A stretch of 64,000 nucleotides of DNA, taken from positions 124,001-188,000 of the forward strand of contig CAMWQW010000005.1 of the NCBI GenBank assembly GCA_947176505.1, read 5' to 3'. This DNA is from an uncultured Lachnospiraceae bacterium. Lineage in GTDB: Bacteria; Bacillota; Clostridia; Lachnospirales; Lachnospiraceae. The translations under genes were made by a program, and so were the position numbers. Position 1 is the first letter of the stretch; each line of letters begins with the position of its first letter. Below are positions 11,516-20,538 of this stretch, in pieces. The notes beneath the pieces are model-generated. The model was given only the letters and a program-made list of their open reading frames with translations, ran no database searches and was not told the DNA's origin.

Positions 11516-11616
11516 AATCTCGCAAGCGAACTTGTTCGCTTTTTACGTAATAGAAAATTCCTCGATATCTTTCGAGTTTGCGAAGCAAATCTCGCAAGCG
11601 AACTTGTTCGCTTTTT
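11516..11616. repeat. Two copies of a 29-bp hairpin-forming direct repeat
   Basis: A 29-base sequence at 11516-11544 is repeated without change at 11588-11616. Each copy contains AAGCGAAC-TT-GTTCGCTT followed by a T-run, so each looks like a plus-strand terminator. The spacer holds another small hairpin (CTCGA/TCGAG). The second copy runs into the stop codon of the hemolysin III gene. Confidence 0.75.
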
Positions 11617-12266
11617 TACGCTACATACAGATACATAAAAATGAAATGGCAGATACTTCCGCCCATCACAAAAAGATGAAATATTTCATGAGAGCCGAAA
11701 TTCTTATGTTTGGAATTAAAAATCGGCAGCTTGAGGGCATAGATGATACCACCGACGGTATAAATGATGCCGCCTGTGAGCAGCCATAGGAATGCGCTTG
11801 TTGATAAATTATCCCGCAAGGTTCCGAAAACGGCAAGACATACCCAGCCCATGGCAATATAAATCACGGAAGAAAACCATTTGGGACAAGTGATCCAGCA
11901 TGCCTTTGTAATCATCCCTATGATGGCGATGCCCCAGACAACGGCAAGAAGCGTGTAGCCAAGTTTGTCTCCGAGGACGACAAGGCATACGGGTGTATAG
12001 GAGCCGGCAATCAGAACAAAAATCATCATATGGTCCAGTTTACGGAATACGTTTAAAATTTTCTCTTTGACAGTTACACTGTGGTAGATGGCGCTGGCGC
12101 CGTACAAGGCAACCATACTGCCGATAAATACCGCCATAGCAATAAAAGCGGTTGGATTTGAATCTGTGGCGGCTTTGACCATCAGCGGCGTGGCGGCAAT
12201 AATTGCCAGCATCATGCCGATAAAATGTGTGATAGCGCTTCCCGGTTCACGAATTGTAATTTGCAT
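11616..12266 (-). CDS. Hemolysin III / PAQR family membrane protein
   Basis: Seven-pass membrane protein of 216 residues, the normal size for the YqfA/HlyIII branch of the PAQR superfamily. The metal-site residues of the family are present: ASAIYHS in helix 2, KLDHMMI in helix 3, and HEIFHLF with SICHF in the last part. Despite the name, cytolytic activity is shown for few members; bacterial homologues have been linked to membrane homeostasis. It is transcribed alone, converging on galE. A possible minus-strand promoter lies at 12426-12454. Confidence 0.9.
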   Translation of the reverse strand: MQITIREPGSAITHFIGMMLAIIAATPLMVKAATDSNPTAFIAMAVFIGSMVALYGASAIYHSVTVKEKILNVFRKLDHMMIFVLIAGSYTPVCLVVLGDKLGYTLLAVVWGIAIIGMITKACWITCPKWFSSVIYIAMGWVCLAVFGTLRDNLSTSAFLWLLTGGIIYTVGGIIYALKLPIFNSKHKNFGSHEIFHLFVMGGSICHFIFMYLYVA

Positions 12267-12425
12267 AGATATTCCCTTCTTTCTTTATTCTCCTCATAAT
12301 TCTTGATAAAATACTCCGAAATGCAGATGATATAAATGGCAGTTAATTATGTCGGCGTCAGATGGCAAAGAGTACATGCCATAGCTACAACAAGTGGTTT
12401 TCAAAACTACATACGATATACTATA

Positions 12426-12454
12426 ATACTACTACTTAAAGTGTGCATAGTCAA
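12426..12454 (-). promoter_or_regulatory. Candidate promoter for the hemolysin III gene
   Basis: On the minus strand TTGACT (12454-12449), a 17-base spacer and TAGTAT (12431-12426), about 160 bases ahead of the start codon. The rest of the 12267-12504 gap shows no gene. Confidence 0.4.
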
Positions 12455-12504
12455 CAAAATTATGCATAACATTTCGGAGAATTATTCGGAAAAGTTTGGA
12501 AGGA

Positions 12505-12771
12505 TTAATCTTCTTCGATGACGTGGATTTCCAGATAATCAAAGTCTATGTTTTCGATAAAATTATCTTGTGTGAATCTGGCTTTATCATGGCGCTTGAA
12601 GTCCTGAATGGTAGAGTCCAGCCAGATCGGTTTGCCAAGATCGAACTGATAGCATACTTCGTCCAGAGCATGAAATACTTTGTGGGTGCGCGTATCATCG
12701 GAGGAATCAGCGATGACGGTGTCTTTTAACATACGGTTATCTTTAAATTCTTTAGCCCACAGACGAAACAT
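12505..12771 (-). CDS. Small conserved-looking protein of unknown function
   Basis: An 88-residue soluble, acidic protein with no membrane segment, cysteine motif or recognised domain beyond scattered features (HKVFHALDEVCYQFDLGKPIWLD). AAGGAG precedes the ATG at a good distance, and codon use matches the neighbours, so I treat it as a real gene. It lies alone between the hemolysin III gene and the divergent membrane protein at 12953. I recall similar short proteins in other Lachnospiraceae, but no function is known to me. Confidence 0.7.
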   Translation of the reverse strand: MFRLWAKEFKDNRMLKDTVIADSSDDTRTHKVFHALDEVCYQFDLGKPIWLDSTIQDFKRHDKARFTQDNFIENIDFDYLEIHVIEED

Positions 12772-12952
12772 AGTTCTACTCCTTCTGGTGTATGATTGTT
12801 ATCTGTTCCATATGAAAATCTACTATAATACTATACAAATCCTGTCATAAAAAGTAAACACTTTTTCTTTTCTATATAAAATGGTACACTGATTACAGTT
12901 TATATTTGGTATACAGATGCAGGTTGAAAAATAGGACGAGGAAACAGGGAAC

Positions 12953-14923
12953 GTGAGCGAAGACAGAACCAAGCAGTCAGAAAATAAAAAAATAAAAGTT
13001 GTCATATCTTTTATAGTAGCCGTCATAGATATTAATTTGGTGGTATCTTTGGAGGTGTGGACGAAATCTGCATCCCGAATTGCCGTTATGTTGTTTGGTG
13101 GCATAGGAGCAGTGTTTTTTTATCTGCTGATTGACAATTTATTAAAAAAGAGTGAGAAGAGGCTGAAAATTCACTCGCTTGTGTGGGGGATACCCATGGC
13201 AATAGCTTATGTGCTGGGATGCCGTATGCGGCGTGACGGGACGGCACTTGCGGGATTGAAACATCTGCCGGGGCTTATAGTGCAGATCGGATGTTTGACG
13301 GTATTGGCGGCTGCCGTCGTTTCTTTGGCGCTATGCGGCAGGGAATGCATGGGAGTGTTACGGCGAAATGTTTTTTTACAGAATTTGCGGTTTTATAAGC
13401 AGGACGGGGAACAGTGCGGATTACGGAAACAATATCGTTTCGGTCATGTGTGGTTTTTTAGCAGCTTGGTGATTTTTATATGCTGGATTCCGGTTTTTCT
13501 TGCCTATTATCCGTCAGTATTTGCTTACGATGCGGAGGGGCAGCTTTATCAGGTGATTGCTCATGATTATAGCACCCATCATCCACTGCTTCATACACTA
13601 TTTCTGGGAGCTTTTTTTAAGCTGGGCGGTAATCTGTCCGGTTCCTATTCTGCGGGGATGGCAGTACATTCTGTGATACAGATGACACTGATGTCGGCAG
13701 TGTTCGGGTATGTGATTGCTTATTTATATCGCAAAGACGTTTCTGTGTATGTGAGAAGCATCCTGCTTCTTTTCTACGCTTTGTTTCCGACCAATTCCAT
13801 TCTGGCGCTCAGCACGACGAAGGACGTATTGTTTTCGGCGCTGGTACTTTTGTATACGTTTGCCCTTCATGGGATGGTTACGAAACCGGAGCATGGTGGA
13901 GATAATGAAAGTGCCGAACGAGACAATAACAGCGCCAAAACAAATAATGACGGTGACAAAGCGAATGATGAAGGAAAGAAGAATTGGCTTCTGTACATAC
14001 TTTGGACGGTATTGATGTTACTTTTCAGAAATAATGCAATGTATGCACTGATTCTAGCCGTGCCCTGCGTGTGGTTTGGATTGTACAGAATGCGGAGCAT
14101 CAAGCCCGGAATGTGGAAGAAGTATCTGATATGTACGGTTGCCGCGTTTGTGTTGTTTGCCTTGGGAAGCATATCGCTCAAGGAGATAACCGGAGCTAGG
14201 AACGGCAGCCCGAGGGAGATGCTCAGTGTTCCGCTGCAGCAGATGGCACGCACAAGAGTGAAGGCGGAGGAAACGCTGCCGCCTGCAATGAGGCAGGAAG
14301 TGGAGCACTATCTTCCGTCGGAATGGGTTTTTGCAGCATACAATCCGTATCTTGCGGATCCGGTCAAAAACCGTGCAGTAATTCATGACAATCCGGCGGG
14401 GCTCATAAAGACATGGATTGAGCTGGGAGTAGAACATCCGCAAATCTATATAGATGCTTTTTTGGATAATTCCATCGGATACTGGTTTATAGAGGACAGG
14501 ACACATGCACAGATATACGGGATAGGTACGGAGAGCGGTTTCGGATATCTTTCGACTGACAACAGGACTATGCCTGCCGGATGTGAAATCATAGAGCGCA
14601 GCTATCTGCCGGGACTGCGGGCATACATGGAGAGAATTGTCTCTGAAAACAGTTACCAAAAGTTACCGGTCGTCCGAATTATTTTTGCGCCTGCGTTCTA
14701 TTGGTGGATGTTATGTATGTATATGGCGGTGATGATATACAGAAGGGCATACAAGATGCTGCTGCCGATTGCGTTTTTAGTCATTTATTATTTGACGCTT
14801 TTGCTTTCGCCGGCGGTGCTTATACGCTATATGTACCCTTTTGTGGTGACAGTACCCGCTATATGTTGTTGCTTGAGAAGAGATTTGGATGAATTTGACG
14901 GGAAAATATACAATAAAAATTAA
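12953..14923 (+). CDS. Large multi-pass membrane protein, GT-C-like (DUF6020-like)
   Basis: A 656-residue integral membrane protein with about 12-13 hydrophobic segments. After the third or fourth helix it has YYPSVFAYDAEGQLYQ and then HDYSTHHPLLHTLF, an arrangement that recalls the acidic and histidine-containing first luminal loop of GT-C glycosyltransferases and, from memory, the DUF6020 family. A large extracytoplasmic region (residues ~415-565) precedes the last helices. A very hydrophilic stretch rich in Asn, Asp and Lys (around residues 312-343) interrupts two helices. It starts with GTG, preceded by AGGAAACAGGG. It may transfer a sugar from a polyprenyl carrier to a wall polymer; this is inference only. 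It is probably a single-gene unit. Confidence 0.75.
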   Translation: MSEDRTKQSENKKIKVVISFIVAVIDINLVVSLEVWTKSASRIAVMLFGGIGAVFFYLLIDNLLKKSEKRLKIHSLVWGIPMAIAYVLGCRMRRDGTALAGLKHLPGLIVQIGCLTVLAAAVVSLALCGRECMGVLRRNVFLQNLRFYKQDGEQCGLRKQYRFGHVWFFSSLVIFICWIPVFLAYYPSVFAYDAEGQLYQVIAHDYSTHHPLLHTLFLGAFFKLGGNLSGSYSAGMAVHSVIQMTLMSAVFGYVIAYLYRKDVSVYVRSILLLFYALFPTNSILALSTTKDVLFSALVLLYTFALHGMVTKPEHGGDNESAERDNNSAKTNNDGDKANDEGKKNWLLYILWTVLMLLFRNNAMYALILAVPCVWFGLYRMRSIKPGMWKKYLICTVAAFVLFALGSISLKEITGARNGSPREMLSVPLQQMARTRVKAEETLPPAMRQEVEHYLPSEWVFAAYNPYLADPVKNRAVIHDNPAGLIKTWIELGVEHPQIYIDAFLDNSIGYWFIEDRTHAQIYGIGTESGFGYLSTDNRTMPAGCEIIERSYLPGLRAYMERIVSENSYQKLPVVRIIFAPAFYWWMLCMYMAVMIYRRAYKMLLPIAFLVIYYLTLLLSPAVLIRYMYPFVVTVPAICCCLRRDLDEFDGKIYNKN

Positions 14924-14970
14924 TAATTTATAAATTTTTTGTATAAAATATACATTTTTGACAGATAATG

Positions 14971-14979
14971 TGGTATACT
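14971..14979 (+). promoter_or_regulatory. Extended -10 promoter upstream of relQ
   Basis: TGGTATACT (TG-N-TATACT). A TTGACA at 14958-14963 is too close (10 bases) to act as its -35. It implies a ~120-base leader before the chosen start at 15103. Confidence 0.5.
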
Positions 14980-15102
14980 TTACGCATCTAATGTGTAGTG
15001 AAGTGGAAAGGAGTTCACACAGTAATATATTTTGTCAATGGACACGGATTGGTGGCTCCGGGTTCATTTATAGTTAAAATTTGGTGGCTTTTAGGGGGAA
15101 AA

Positions 15103-15753
15103 ATGGAAATAAGGATCGACAGGGACGGCGACATTGACAGCTGGAAGGAAGTGACGCTGATCTATAACTCTGCTTTAAAACAGATTTCTACGAAATTAGA
15201 AATCTTAAATGATGAATTCCAGCATGTGCACAGATACAATCCGATCGAACATATTAAATCACGTATTAAGACACCGGAAAGTATTGTCAAGAAATTAAAG
15301 AAGCACGGATACGAATCGACGATTAACAACATGATTCGCTATGTCAATGATATAGCGGGTATTCGTGTCATTTGCTCTTTTTCTTCAGATATATACCAGA
15401 TTGCGGAGATGATCAGTAATCAGAGTGATATCAAGGTGATTTCGGTGAAAGACTATATCGTCAATCCGAAAGCCAGCGGATACAAGAGTTATCATATGCT
15501 GGTGACTGTGCCGGTATATCTGTCCGACCGTATTGCGGATACGAAGGTAGAGATACAGATTAGGACGGTCGCAATGGACTTCTGGGCGAGCTTAGAGCAC
15601 AAGATACATTATAAGTTTGAAGGCAATGCGCCGGAACATATCAAGGATGAGCTTGTAGAGTGCGCGCAGATGGTGTCGGAATTGGACGCAAGAATGCTGG
15701 CGTTAAATGAAGAGATTCAACATATCGGACAGCAGGAGCTGGAGGAGTATTAG
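15103..15753 (+). CDS. relQ: Small alarmone synthetase, RelQ type
   Basis: GTP pyrophosphokinase that makes (p)ppGpp from ATP and GDP/GTP. It has only the RelA/SpoT synthetase domain, with no HD hydrolase or TGS/ACT regions. The 216-residue size and the motifs RIKTPESIVKKL, DIAGIRVICSF, DYIVNPKASGYKSYH and VEIQIRTVAMDFWASLEHKIHYK match the RelQ (YjbM) group. The open frame extends upstream to 14998, but AGGGGGAAAA just before ATG 15103 and the family N-terminus favour the shorter form. Small alarmone synthetases are usually controlled by transcription and allostery under stress. A strong terminator follows at 15799. Confidence 0.92.
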   Translation: MEIRIDRDGDIDSWKEVTLIYNSALKQISTKLEILNDEFQHVHRYNPIEHIKSRIKTPESIVKKLKKHGYESTINNMIRYVNDIAGIRVICSFSSDIYQIAEMISNQSDIKVISVKDYIVNPKASGYKSYHMLVTVPVYLSDRIADTKVEIQIRTVAMDFWASLEHKIHYKFEGNAPEHIKDELVECAQMVSELDARMLALNEEIQHIGQQELEEY

Positions 15754-15798
15754 TTTGCGGGAATAGGAAATAAAGAGCAGAATGGTATGAAGTGTGAA

Positions 15799-15856
15799 AG
15801 AGTATCGCCGGGTGTCGGATTATGGACTGTGGTGCGATGCTCTTTTTGCTTTTTTA
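15799..15856 (+). terminator. Rho-independent terminator after relQ
   Basis: AGAGTATCGC (15799-15808) pairs with GCGATGCTCT (15834-15843) with one wobble pair, followed by TTTTTGCTTTTTT. Confidence 0.8.
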
Positions 15857-16278
15857 GTATGGCGTGTATTTTTGATTTTCCTGTAAAATGAGGAGTGCCC
15901 AAGTACCTTGCGGCACTTGGGCTATTATGAAAAAATTTATCTATGTGTGTAATGTTAAACATTACATGTTTGCTTGATTGCTATGGTTAAATTATACGAC
16001 GCAAATGTGAATAAATTATGAACAACATGTAAAGTTATCGTGAATATTTACAATGTAGAGGGGAAAAAGAGGTCAAAGTTGTGCAAATTATATAAAAACA
16101 TTCATCAAACAGAAATGCGGAAACTTTGCGGAGATATCACGAAACGGATGCTTTGTGGTTGTCATGTCGTTAGAAAGATGTTAAAATGCCAGTAAGTTGT
16201 TTCGTGTTTTTGTTATAAGCACGTAATCAGGGGTTTTTACAATGAAAAAGTAATGAGGCTGCAGACGGAGGAAATTTG
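15857..16278 (+). other. 422-bp gene-free stretch with hairpins and two promoter-like sequences
   Basis: No convincing reading frame is present. It holds a hairpin GCCCAAGT/ACTTGGGC (15897-15922), extendable by CC/GG past a mismatch to a TTGC loop. A perfect inverted repeat follows, TGTAATGT-TAA-ACATTACA (15948-15966), just upstream of a promoter-like TTGCTT (15970-15975), 17 bases, TATACG (15993-15998). A second and better promoter lies at 16159. The inverted repeat is placed like an operator or activator site. Confidence 0.5.
16159..16187 (+). promoter_or_regulatory. Candidate sigma-A promoter of the coiled-coil protein gene
   Basis: TTGTCA (16159-16164), 17-base spacer, TAAAAT (16182-16187), about 90 bases ahead of the start codon at 16279. 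Confidence 0.6.
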
Positions 16279-16800
16279 ATGGATACTTTTATTGATAAAC
16301 TTGCACAAAAAAGAAATGCACAGGAGATGATTCGGGCGAATTTGACGGCTGAGGCGATTAAGATGGAGCAGTTACAGAGCCAGATGCAGGCGTATGACGA
16401 ACTTATGCAGGAAATCCGGCAGGTCAATCTGAAGACGGTAGAGAATGTAACGGAAGTGCAGGCGGTTTTGAAGGAATGTATGGAGAAGCTGGAAGAGGTG
16501 CAGGCGGCAAGTGAGCAGGATGCTAACAAAGAGCAAGAGCTTGTACAGATTAAAGAACTTCTGGAAGAGAAGTTTAAACAGTCAGATGATTTTCTTCACC
16601 GAGAAAATGTAAAAGTATACCGCAATGTACAGGCAGCCATGTCTGATGAATTGAACAAACAGACGGAAGTGCTGCAGAATGAAAACAAGAAGAACAAAAA
16701 CGGAGTGGGCAAGGCGACGCTGGTGTTTTCCATTCTCACGATGCTTTGTGTCATAGCTGATATTCTCGTTCAGCTATTTTCGATTACCATTCAATTCTGA
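16279..16800 (+). CDS. Tail-anchored coiled-coil protein of unknown function
   Basis: A 173-residue protein. Residues ~5-130 are highly charged and heptad-like (KMEQLQSQMQAYDELMQEI), predicted to form a long coiled coil. The end is one hydrophobic helix (TLVFSILTMLCVIADILVQ) with a short tail, so it is probably anchored in the membrane with the coil in the cytoplasm. GGAGG lies 7 bases before ATG 16279. It lies 17 bases upstream of the flavin reductase gene and probably shares its transcript, but nothing in the sequence links the functions. I do not recognise a family. Confidence 0.75.
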   Translation: MDTFIDKLAQKRNAQEMIRANLTAEAIKMEQLQSQMQAYDELMQEIRQVNLKTVENVTEVQAVLKECMEKLEEVQAASEQDANKEQELVQIKELLEEKFKQSDDFLHRENVKVYRNVQAAMSDELNKQTEVLQNENKKNKNGVGKATLVFSILTMLCVIADILVQLFSITIQF

Positions 16801-16817
16801 CAGATTAGGGAGAGCTT

Positions 16818-17387
16818 ATGGGAAAACAGGTATGGAAGCCGGGCAATATGCTGTATCCTCTGCCGGCAGTGTTGGTCAGTGTGGCTGACCGTGGCGGCAA
16901 TACAAATTTGTTTACCGTGGCTTGGACGGGGACGATTTGTTCCGACCCACCGATGGTATCTGTCTCTGTCCGACCGGAGAGGTATTCTTACCATATGATA
17001 GAAGAGACGGGAGAGTTTGTGATTAATCTGACCACGGAGGCTCTTGCCTATGCCACAGATTACTGCGGGGTAAAAAGCGGGAGAGATATCGATAAATGGC
17101 AGGAGATGAATCTGACGCCCGTGTCAGGGGTGCATGTCAAGGCGCCTATGGTGGAGGAGAGCCCGGTGAATCTTGAGTGCAGGGTGACACAGAAGATTGA
17201 ACTTGGAACTCATCATATGTTTCTTGCTAAGGTGCTGGCAGTCCATGCAGATGAACGGTATATGGATCAGAATGGAAGATTTCACCTTAACGATGCAAAA
17301 CCGCTTGTCTATTCCCACGGAAGGTATCATTCCGTAGGAAAAGAAATAGGAAAGTTTGGATATAGTGTGCAAAAGAGAAAAAAATAA
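16818..17387 (+). CDS. Flavin reductase family protein
   Basis: FMN-binding split-barrel protein of 189 residues, related to flavoredoxin and the flavin reductase-like domain. YPLPAVLVSVAD near the start, NLFTVAWTGTICSDPPMVSVSV and FVINLTTEALAYATDYCG are the typical features of the FMN site. Such proteins transfer electrons between reduced cofactors and flavin or another partner in anaerobes. TTAGGGAGAG precedes the ATG. It is the second gene of a short operon and converges on dinB with one base between the stop codons. Confidence 0.85.
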   Translation: MGKQVWKPGNMLYPLPAVLVSVADRGGNTNLFTVAWTGTICSDPPMVSVSVRPERYSYHMIEETGEFVINLTTEALAYATDYCGVKSGRDIDKWQEMNLTPVSGVHVKAPMVEESPVNLECRVTQKIELGTHHMFLAKVLAVHADERYMDQNGRFHLNDAKPLVYSHGRYHSVGKEIGKFGYSVQKRKK

Positions 17388-17388
17388 A

Positions 17389-18648
17389 TTATTTTTTGGG
17401 TGTGTGGCTGCCGGATTTTCGGCTTTGTATCAGACTGCCGCGCACAACGGCGTCGTCGCCGAACCGCTTACGTATAGAGTCAAGAGCAGCGTCCAACTGC
17501 TCTTTTTTCTTGGAAGAAGGCTCTGTGCGCACAGCGGATGAAGCCGTCGGGACGGCTTCGGGTAAGTCAAAGAGGGACAACTGCACGGGTTCCGCAGCAG
17601 ATACAAGCTTAGAGGAGCGTATACCAAGAAGACGTACCGGGGTTTCGTCCCAGATTTCATCAAAAAGCGCACAGGCAGTCTTATAGATCAGGTCTGTCTG
17701 ATTGGTGGGGGAAAACAGCGTGGTCTGGTGAGACACTTTTTTGAAAGTGTTATATTTAATTTCCGTGCTGATCATGCCGGCAGCCTGATTCTGCGCGCGA
17801 AGCCTGTGCGATACGGATTCGGCGAGAGAGAGGAGAACGCGGTAGACGGTTTCTTTGTCTTCGGCGTCCTGACTTAATGTGGTTGAATTGCCGATTCCCT
17901 TGGCGTCGGCTTGTACGGTGGCAACTTTAGAATCATCGATGCCGTTGGCGTATTCCCACAGAAGGATGCCGTGGCTTTTTAAGTGTGCCTCGATGATGGA
18001 ACGGTCTGCGCGGGCTAAGTCACCAATAGTCAGTATTTCCAGTTTGTGCAGGGTCTCCACACTGGAATGCCCGCACATAAAAAGAGAGGATACCGGAAGA
18101 CGCCACATTTTCTCTTGAATCTCGTGGGAGTATAGGGTATGTACCAAATCGGGTTTGCGGAAGTCAGAAGCCATCTTTGCCAATACTTTCCGGTCGGATA
18201 TCCCTATATTTACCGTAAATCCAAGCTGTGTTTTGATGCGGTCCTTTATTATGCAGGCGGCATCTTCAGGAGAAGAATAATGGTTTTTGATAGGGGTATA
18301 ATCCATATAGCATTCGTCAACACTGACCTGCTCGATGTCGGGAGAAATATCTGACAATAGTGTCATTAATTCGCGGCTTCTTCGGCTGTACAGTTTGTGG
18401 TTCGGCGGCTCAAGCGTCAGATTCGGACATTTGCGCATAGCGTTGACAATCGGTTCACCGGTGACGATACCGTATGCTTTGGCTGGAATGGACTTTGCCA
18501 ATACAACACCGTGGCGTTTCGCCATGTCTCCGCCGATAACGGCAGGAATTGTACGCAGGTCAATGTCGGAACCGTTATGCAGTTTTTCCAAGGCGCTCCA
18601 GCTTAAGTAAGCGGAGTTGACATCTATATGAAAAATTATTTTATCCAT
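17389..18648 (-). CDS. dinB: DNA polymerase IV (Y family)
   Basis: Error-prone translesion polymerase. The N-terminus FHIDVNSAYLSW and the later SVDECYMDYTP carry the carboxylates that bind the catalytic metals. GIGNSTTLSQD marks the little-finger junction. A beta-clamp binding motif, QLSLFD, lies about 55 residues from the end, with a charged tail after it; in many PolIV proteins this motif is at the extreme C-terminus. The frame reaches up to 18666, but the family start (MDKIIFHID) is at 18648, giving 419 residues; no start has a strong ribosome site. It is probably a single gene. No SOS box was identified with confidence. Confidence 0.92.
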   Translation of the reverse strand: MDKIIFHIDVNSAYLSWSALEKLHNGSDIDLRTIPAVIGGDMAKRHGVVLAKSIPAKAYGIVTGEPIVNAMRKCPNLTLEPPNHKLYSRRSRELMTLLSDISPDIEQVSVDECYMDYTPIKNHYSSPEDAACIIKDRIKTQLGFTVNIGISDRKVLAKMASDFRKPDLVHTLYSHEIQEKMWRLPVSSLFMCGHSSVETLHKLEILTIGDLARADRSIIEAHLKSHGILLWEYANGIDDSKVATVQADAKGIGNSTTLSQDAEDKETVYRVLLSLAESVSHRLRAQNQAAGMISTEIKYNTFKKVSHQTTLFSPTNQTDLIYKTACALFDEIWDETPVRLLGIRSSKLVSAAEPVQLSLFDLPEAVPTASSAVRTEPSSKKKEQLDAALDSIRKRFGDDAVVRGSLIQSRKSGSHTPKK

Positions 18649-18792
18649 ACATGAATTATACATCACTTTACTTTTCGTGGAAATACTGATAGAATATAAA
18701 ATGTTACGAATTTGTTACAAAGGTCGTTATACGCATTTTGGACTGCGCTGCTGCACCGAATTGCAGGGAAACAGTAAATTACTAAAAGAGAT

Positions 18793-20388
18793 ATGGAAAT
18801 TATGATGAAATTATTTACGAGACATTATAAAAAAATGAGAATTGCATATATTAAGATTGCGGTGCTCGCAATCTTTGCAGCGATATTGTTTATTCCGAGT
18901 TATCAGGAACTGGAAAATACGGGAGACAATATTTTCACCGTGTATCTGAACGGTACGCGGGTTGGTATCGTCGCAGACCCGGAACAGGTTGACCGATGTC
19001 TGATTGCGGCTCGTAAGAGACTGGCAGGAACGAGCGACGAACTGGTGCTCGCTGACAGCGAGATCAGTTACGAGGGCGAGGAAGTTCTCTGGGGAACGGT
19101 AGATGACGCGAGTGTCATAACTACGAATATGACAACCGTGCTCAGAGGAAGCGTCAAAGAGACATTGAATCGTTCTTATACCGTAAAAATTAACGAATAT
19201 ACCGTTAATCTTGCAAGTACGGAAGAGGTATTGGCTCTGCTGCAGGCGTCCATCAATAAATATGACGATGAAAATGAATATTATGTGGACTTGGTGCTTG
19301 ACGGTGAGAGGGAATTAAACGTTCTGACAACACAGATTCATTCTACCGTGGAACAGCAGGAAGAGGCGGAAGCGGCTGAGGAAGTCATGACCAGTGTCGG
19401 AATTAATGCGACGATAGATGAGATGTTTGCGGACATCGAACCGGCGATAGAGAAAGATTTCTCCGATTACGAGCTGGGTCTTAAATCGTTAGAGTTCGGG
19501 GATACGGTGGAAGTGGTAGAATCCTACCTGCAGGATTATGAGATTACTTCACTTTCGCAGGCGATAGAGGAAGTGACGAAGGAACAGGAGAAAGAGCAGA
19601 TTTACGAGGTGGTATCAGGGGATACGCTATCTCAGATTGCGGAGAAAAACGAGATACCGCTGGCGGATTTAATCGCGATGAATGAGACGATAGAGAACGA
19701 GAATTCCATGATTCGTGTGGGGGATGAGCTGATTGTTACCGTACCGGAGCCGGAGTTGTCGGTGGAACGTACAGAAGAAGTATACTATGAGGAAGATTAT
19801 GAGGCGGACATCATATATGTAGATAATGATGACTGGTATACTACGCAGACGCAGACTTTGCAGGAGCCTTCCGCAGGGCACAGAATGGTGGTGGCAAATA
19901 TTTCGTACCGCAATAATGAAGAATTGGTGCGGGATATTCTAAAAGAAGAGATTACCTATGAGGCAGTACCTAAGATTGTGGAGCGGGGAACGAAGATTCC
20001 GCCGACATATATCAAGCCGATTTCAGGAGGGCGACAGTCATCCGGATTTGGCAGGAGAAGAGCGCCCACGAAAGGAGCCAGCAGCTATCATAAGGGAATT
20101 GACTGGGCTACGCCGGTAGGTACTGCAGTTATGGCATCTTCTGCCGGAACCGTTGTAAAAGCCGGATGGGGAAGCGGCTACGGATATGTGGTATATATTA
20201 ATCATGCGGATGGCAGACAGACCAGATACGGTCATTTGAGCAAAGTGCTTGTATCGCAGGGACAGACCGTCAGTCAGGGGCAGAAGATTGCTCTTAGTGG
20301 TAATACGGGCGTTAGTACGGGACCTCATGTGCATTTTGAGATTCTGATTAACGGTTCGCAGGTGAACCCGCTCAATTACCTGAACTAA
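18793..20388 (+). CDS. LysM-G5-M23 cell-wall endopeptidase
   Basis: Secreted or membrane-anchored peptidoglycan hydrolase of 531 residues. An N-terminal membrane segment (about 17-36) is followed by a ~220-residue region, then a LysM domain (about 272-315, YEVVSGDTLSQIAEKNEIPLADL), a G5-like domain (about 318-395), and a C-terminal M23 domain. Metal ligands are visible: His433 and Asp437 in HKGIDW, and His512/His514 in GPHVHFE. YGHLSK completes the fold. This layout suits septal or sidewall remodelling. The start is not certain: an ATG four codons later also follows a purine-rich stretch. No terminator is obvious before murA. Confidence 0.9.
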   Translation: MEIMMKLFTRHYKKMRIAYIKIAVLAIFAAILFIPSYQELENTGDNIFTVYLNGTRVGIVADPEQVDRCLIAARKRLAGTSDELVLADSEISYEGEEVLWGTVDDASVITTNMTTVLRGSVKETLNRSYTVKINEYTVNLASTEEVLALLQASINKYDDENEYYVDLVLDGERELNVLTTQIHSTVEQQEEAEAAEEVMTSVGINATIDEMFADIEPAIEKDFSDYELGLKSLEFGDTVEVVESYLQDYEITSLSQAIEEVTKEQEKEQIYEVVSGDTLSQIAEKNEIPLADLIAMNETIENENSMIRVGDELIVTVPEPELSVERTEEVYYEEDYEADIIYVDNDDWYTTQTQTLQEPSAGHRMVVANISYRNNEELVRDILKEEITYEAVPKIVERGTKIPPTYIKPISGGRQSSGFGRRRAPTKGASSYHKGIDWATPVGTAVMASSAGTVVKAGWGSGYGYVVYINHADGRQTRYGHLSKVLVSQGQTVSQGQKIALSGNTGVSTGPHVHFEILINGSQVNPLNYLN

Positions 20389-20430
20389 GACGCGTAAAGC
20401 GCAGGCTTTGGTGTCGAACGTAGATTCCCA

Positions 20431-20458
20431 TTTACAAATATGTAAAATATGGTATACT
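20431..20458 (+). promoter_or_regulatory. Candidate promoter of murA
   Basis: TTTACA (20431-20436), 16-base spacer, TATACT (20453-20458), with an extended TGG just before the -10. The same TGGTATACT occurs upstream of relQ. Confidence 0.6.
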
Positions 20459-20538
20459 GTTAGTTAATTGTTTTATGTTTTTTTTGAGCTTACTTTGCTT
20501 TTTATGATATTATTTCGTTTATTATACAGGGGACAATT

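Noticed and set aside
14958..14979. TTGACA plus TATACT as a standard sigma-A promoter before relQ
   Set aside because: The spacer is only 10 bases; the extended -10 alone is the better reading.
15750..15962. 70-codon minus-strand frame after relQ
   Set aside because: It spans the relQ terminator hairpin and a second hairpin and has no ribosome site.
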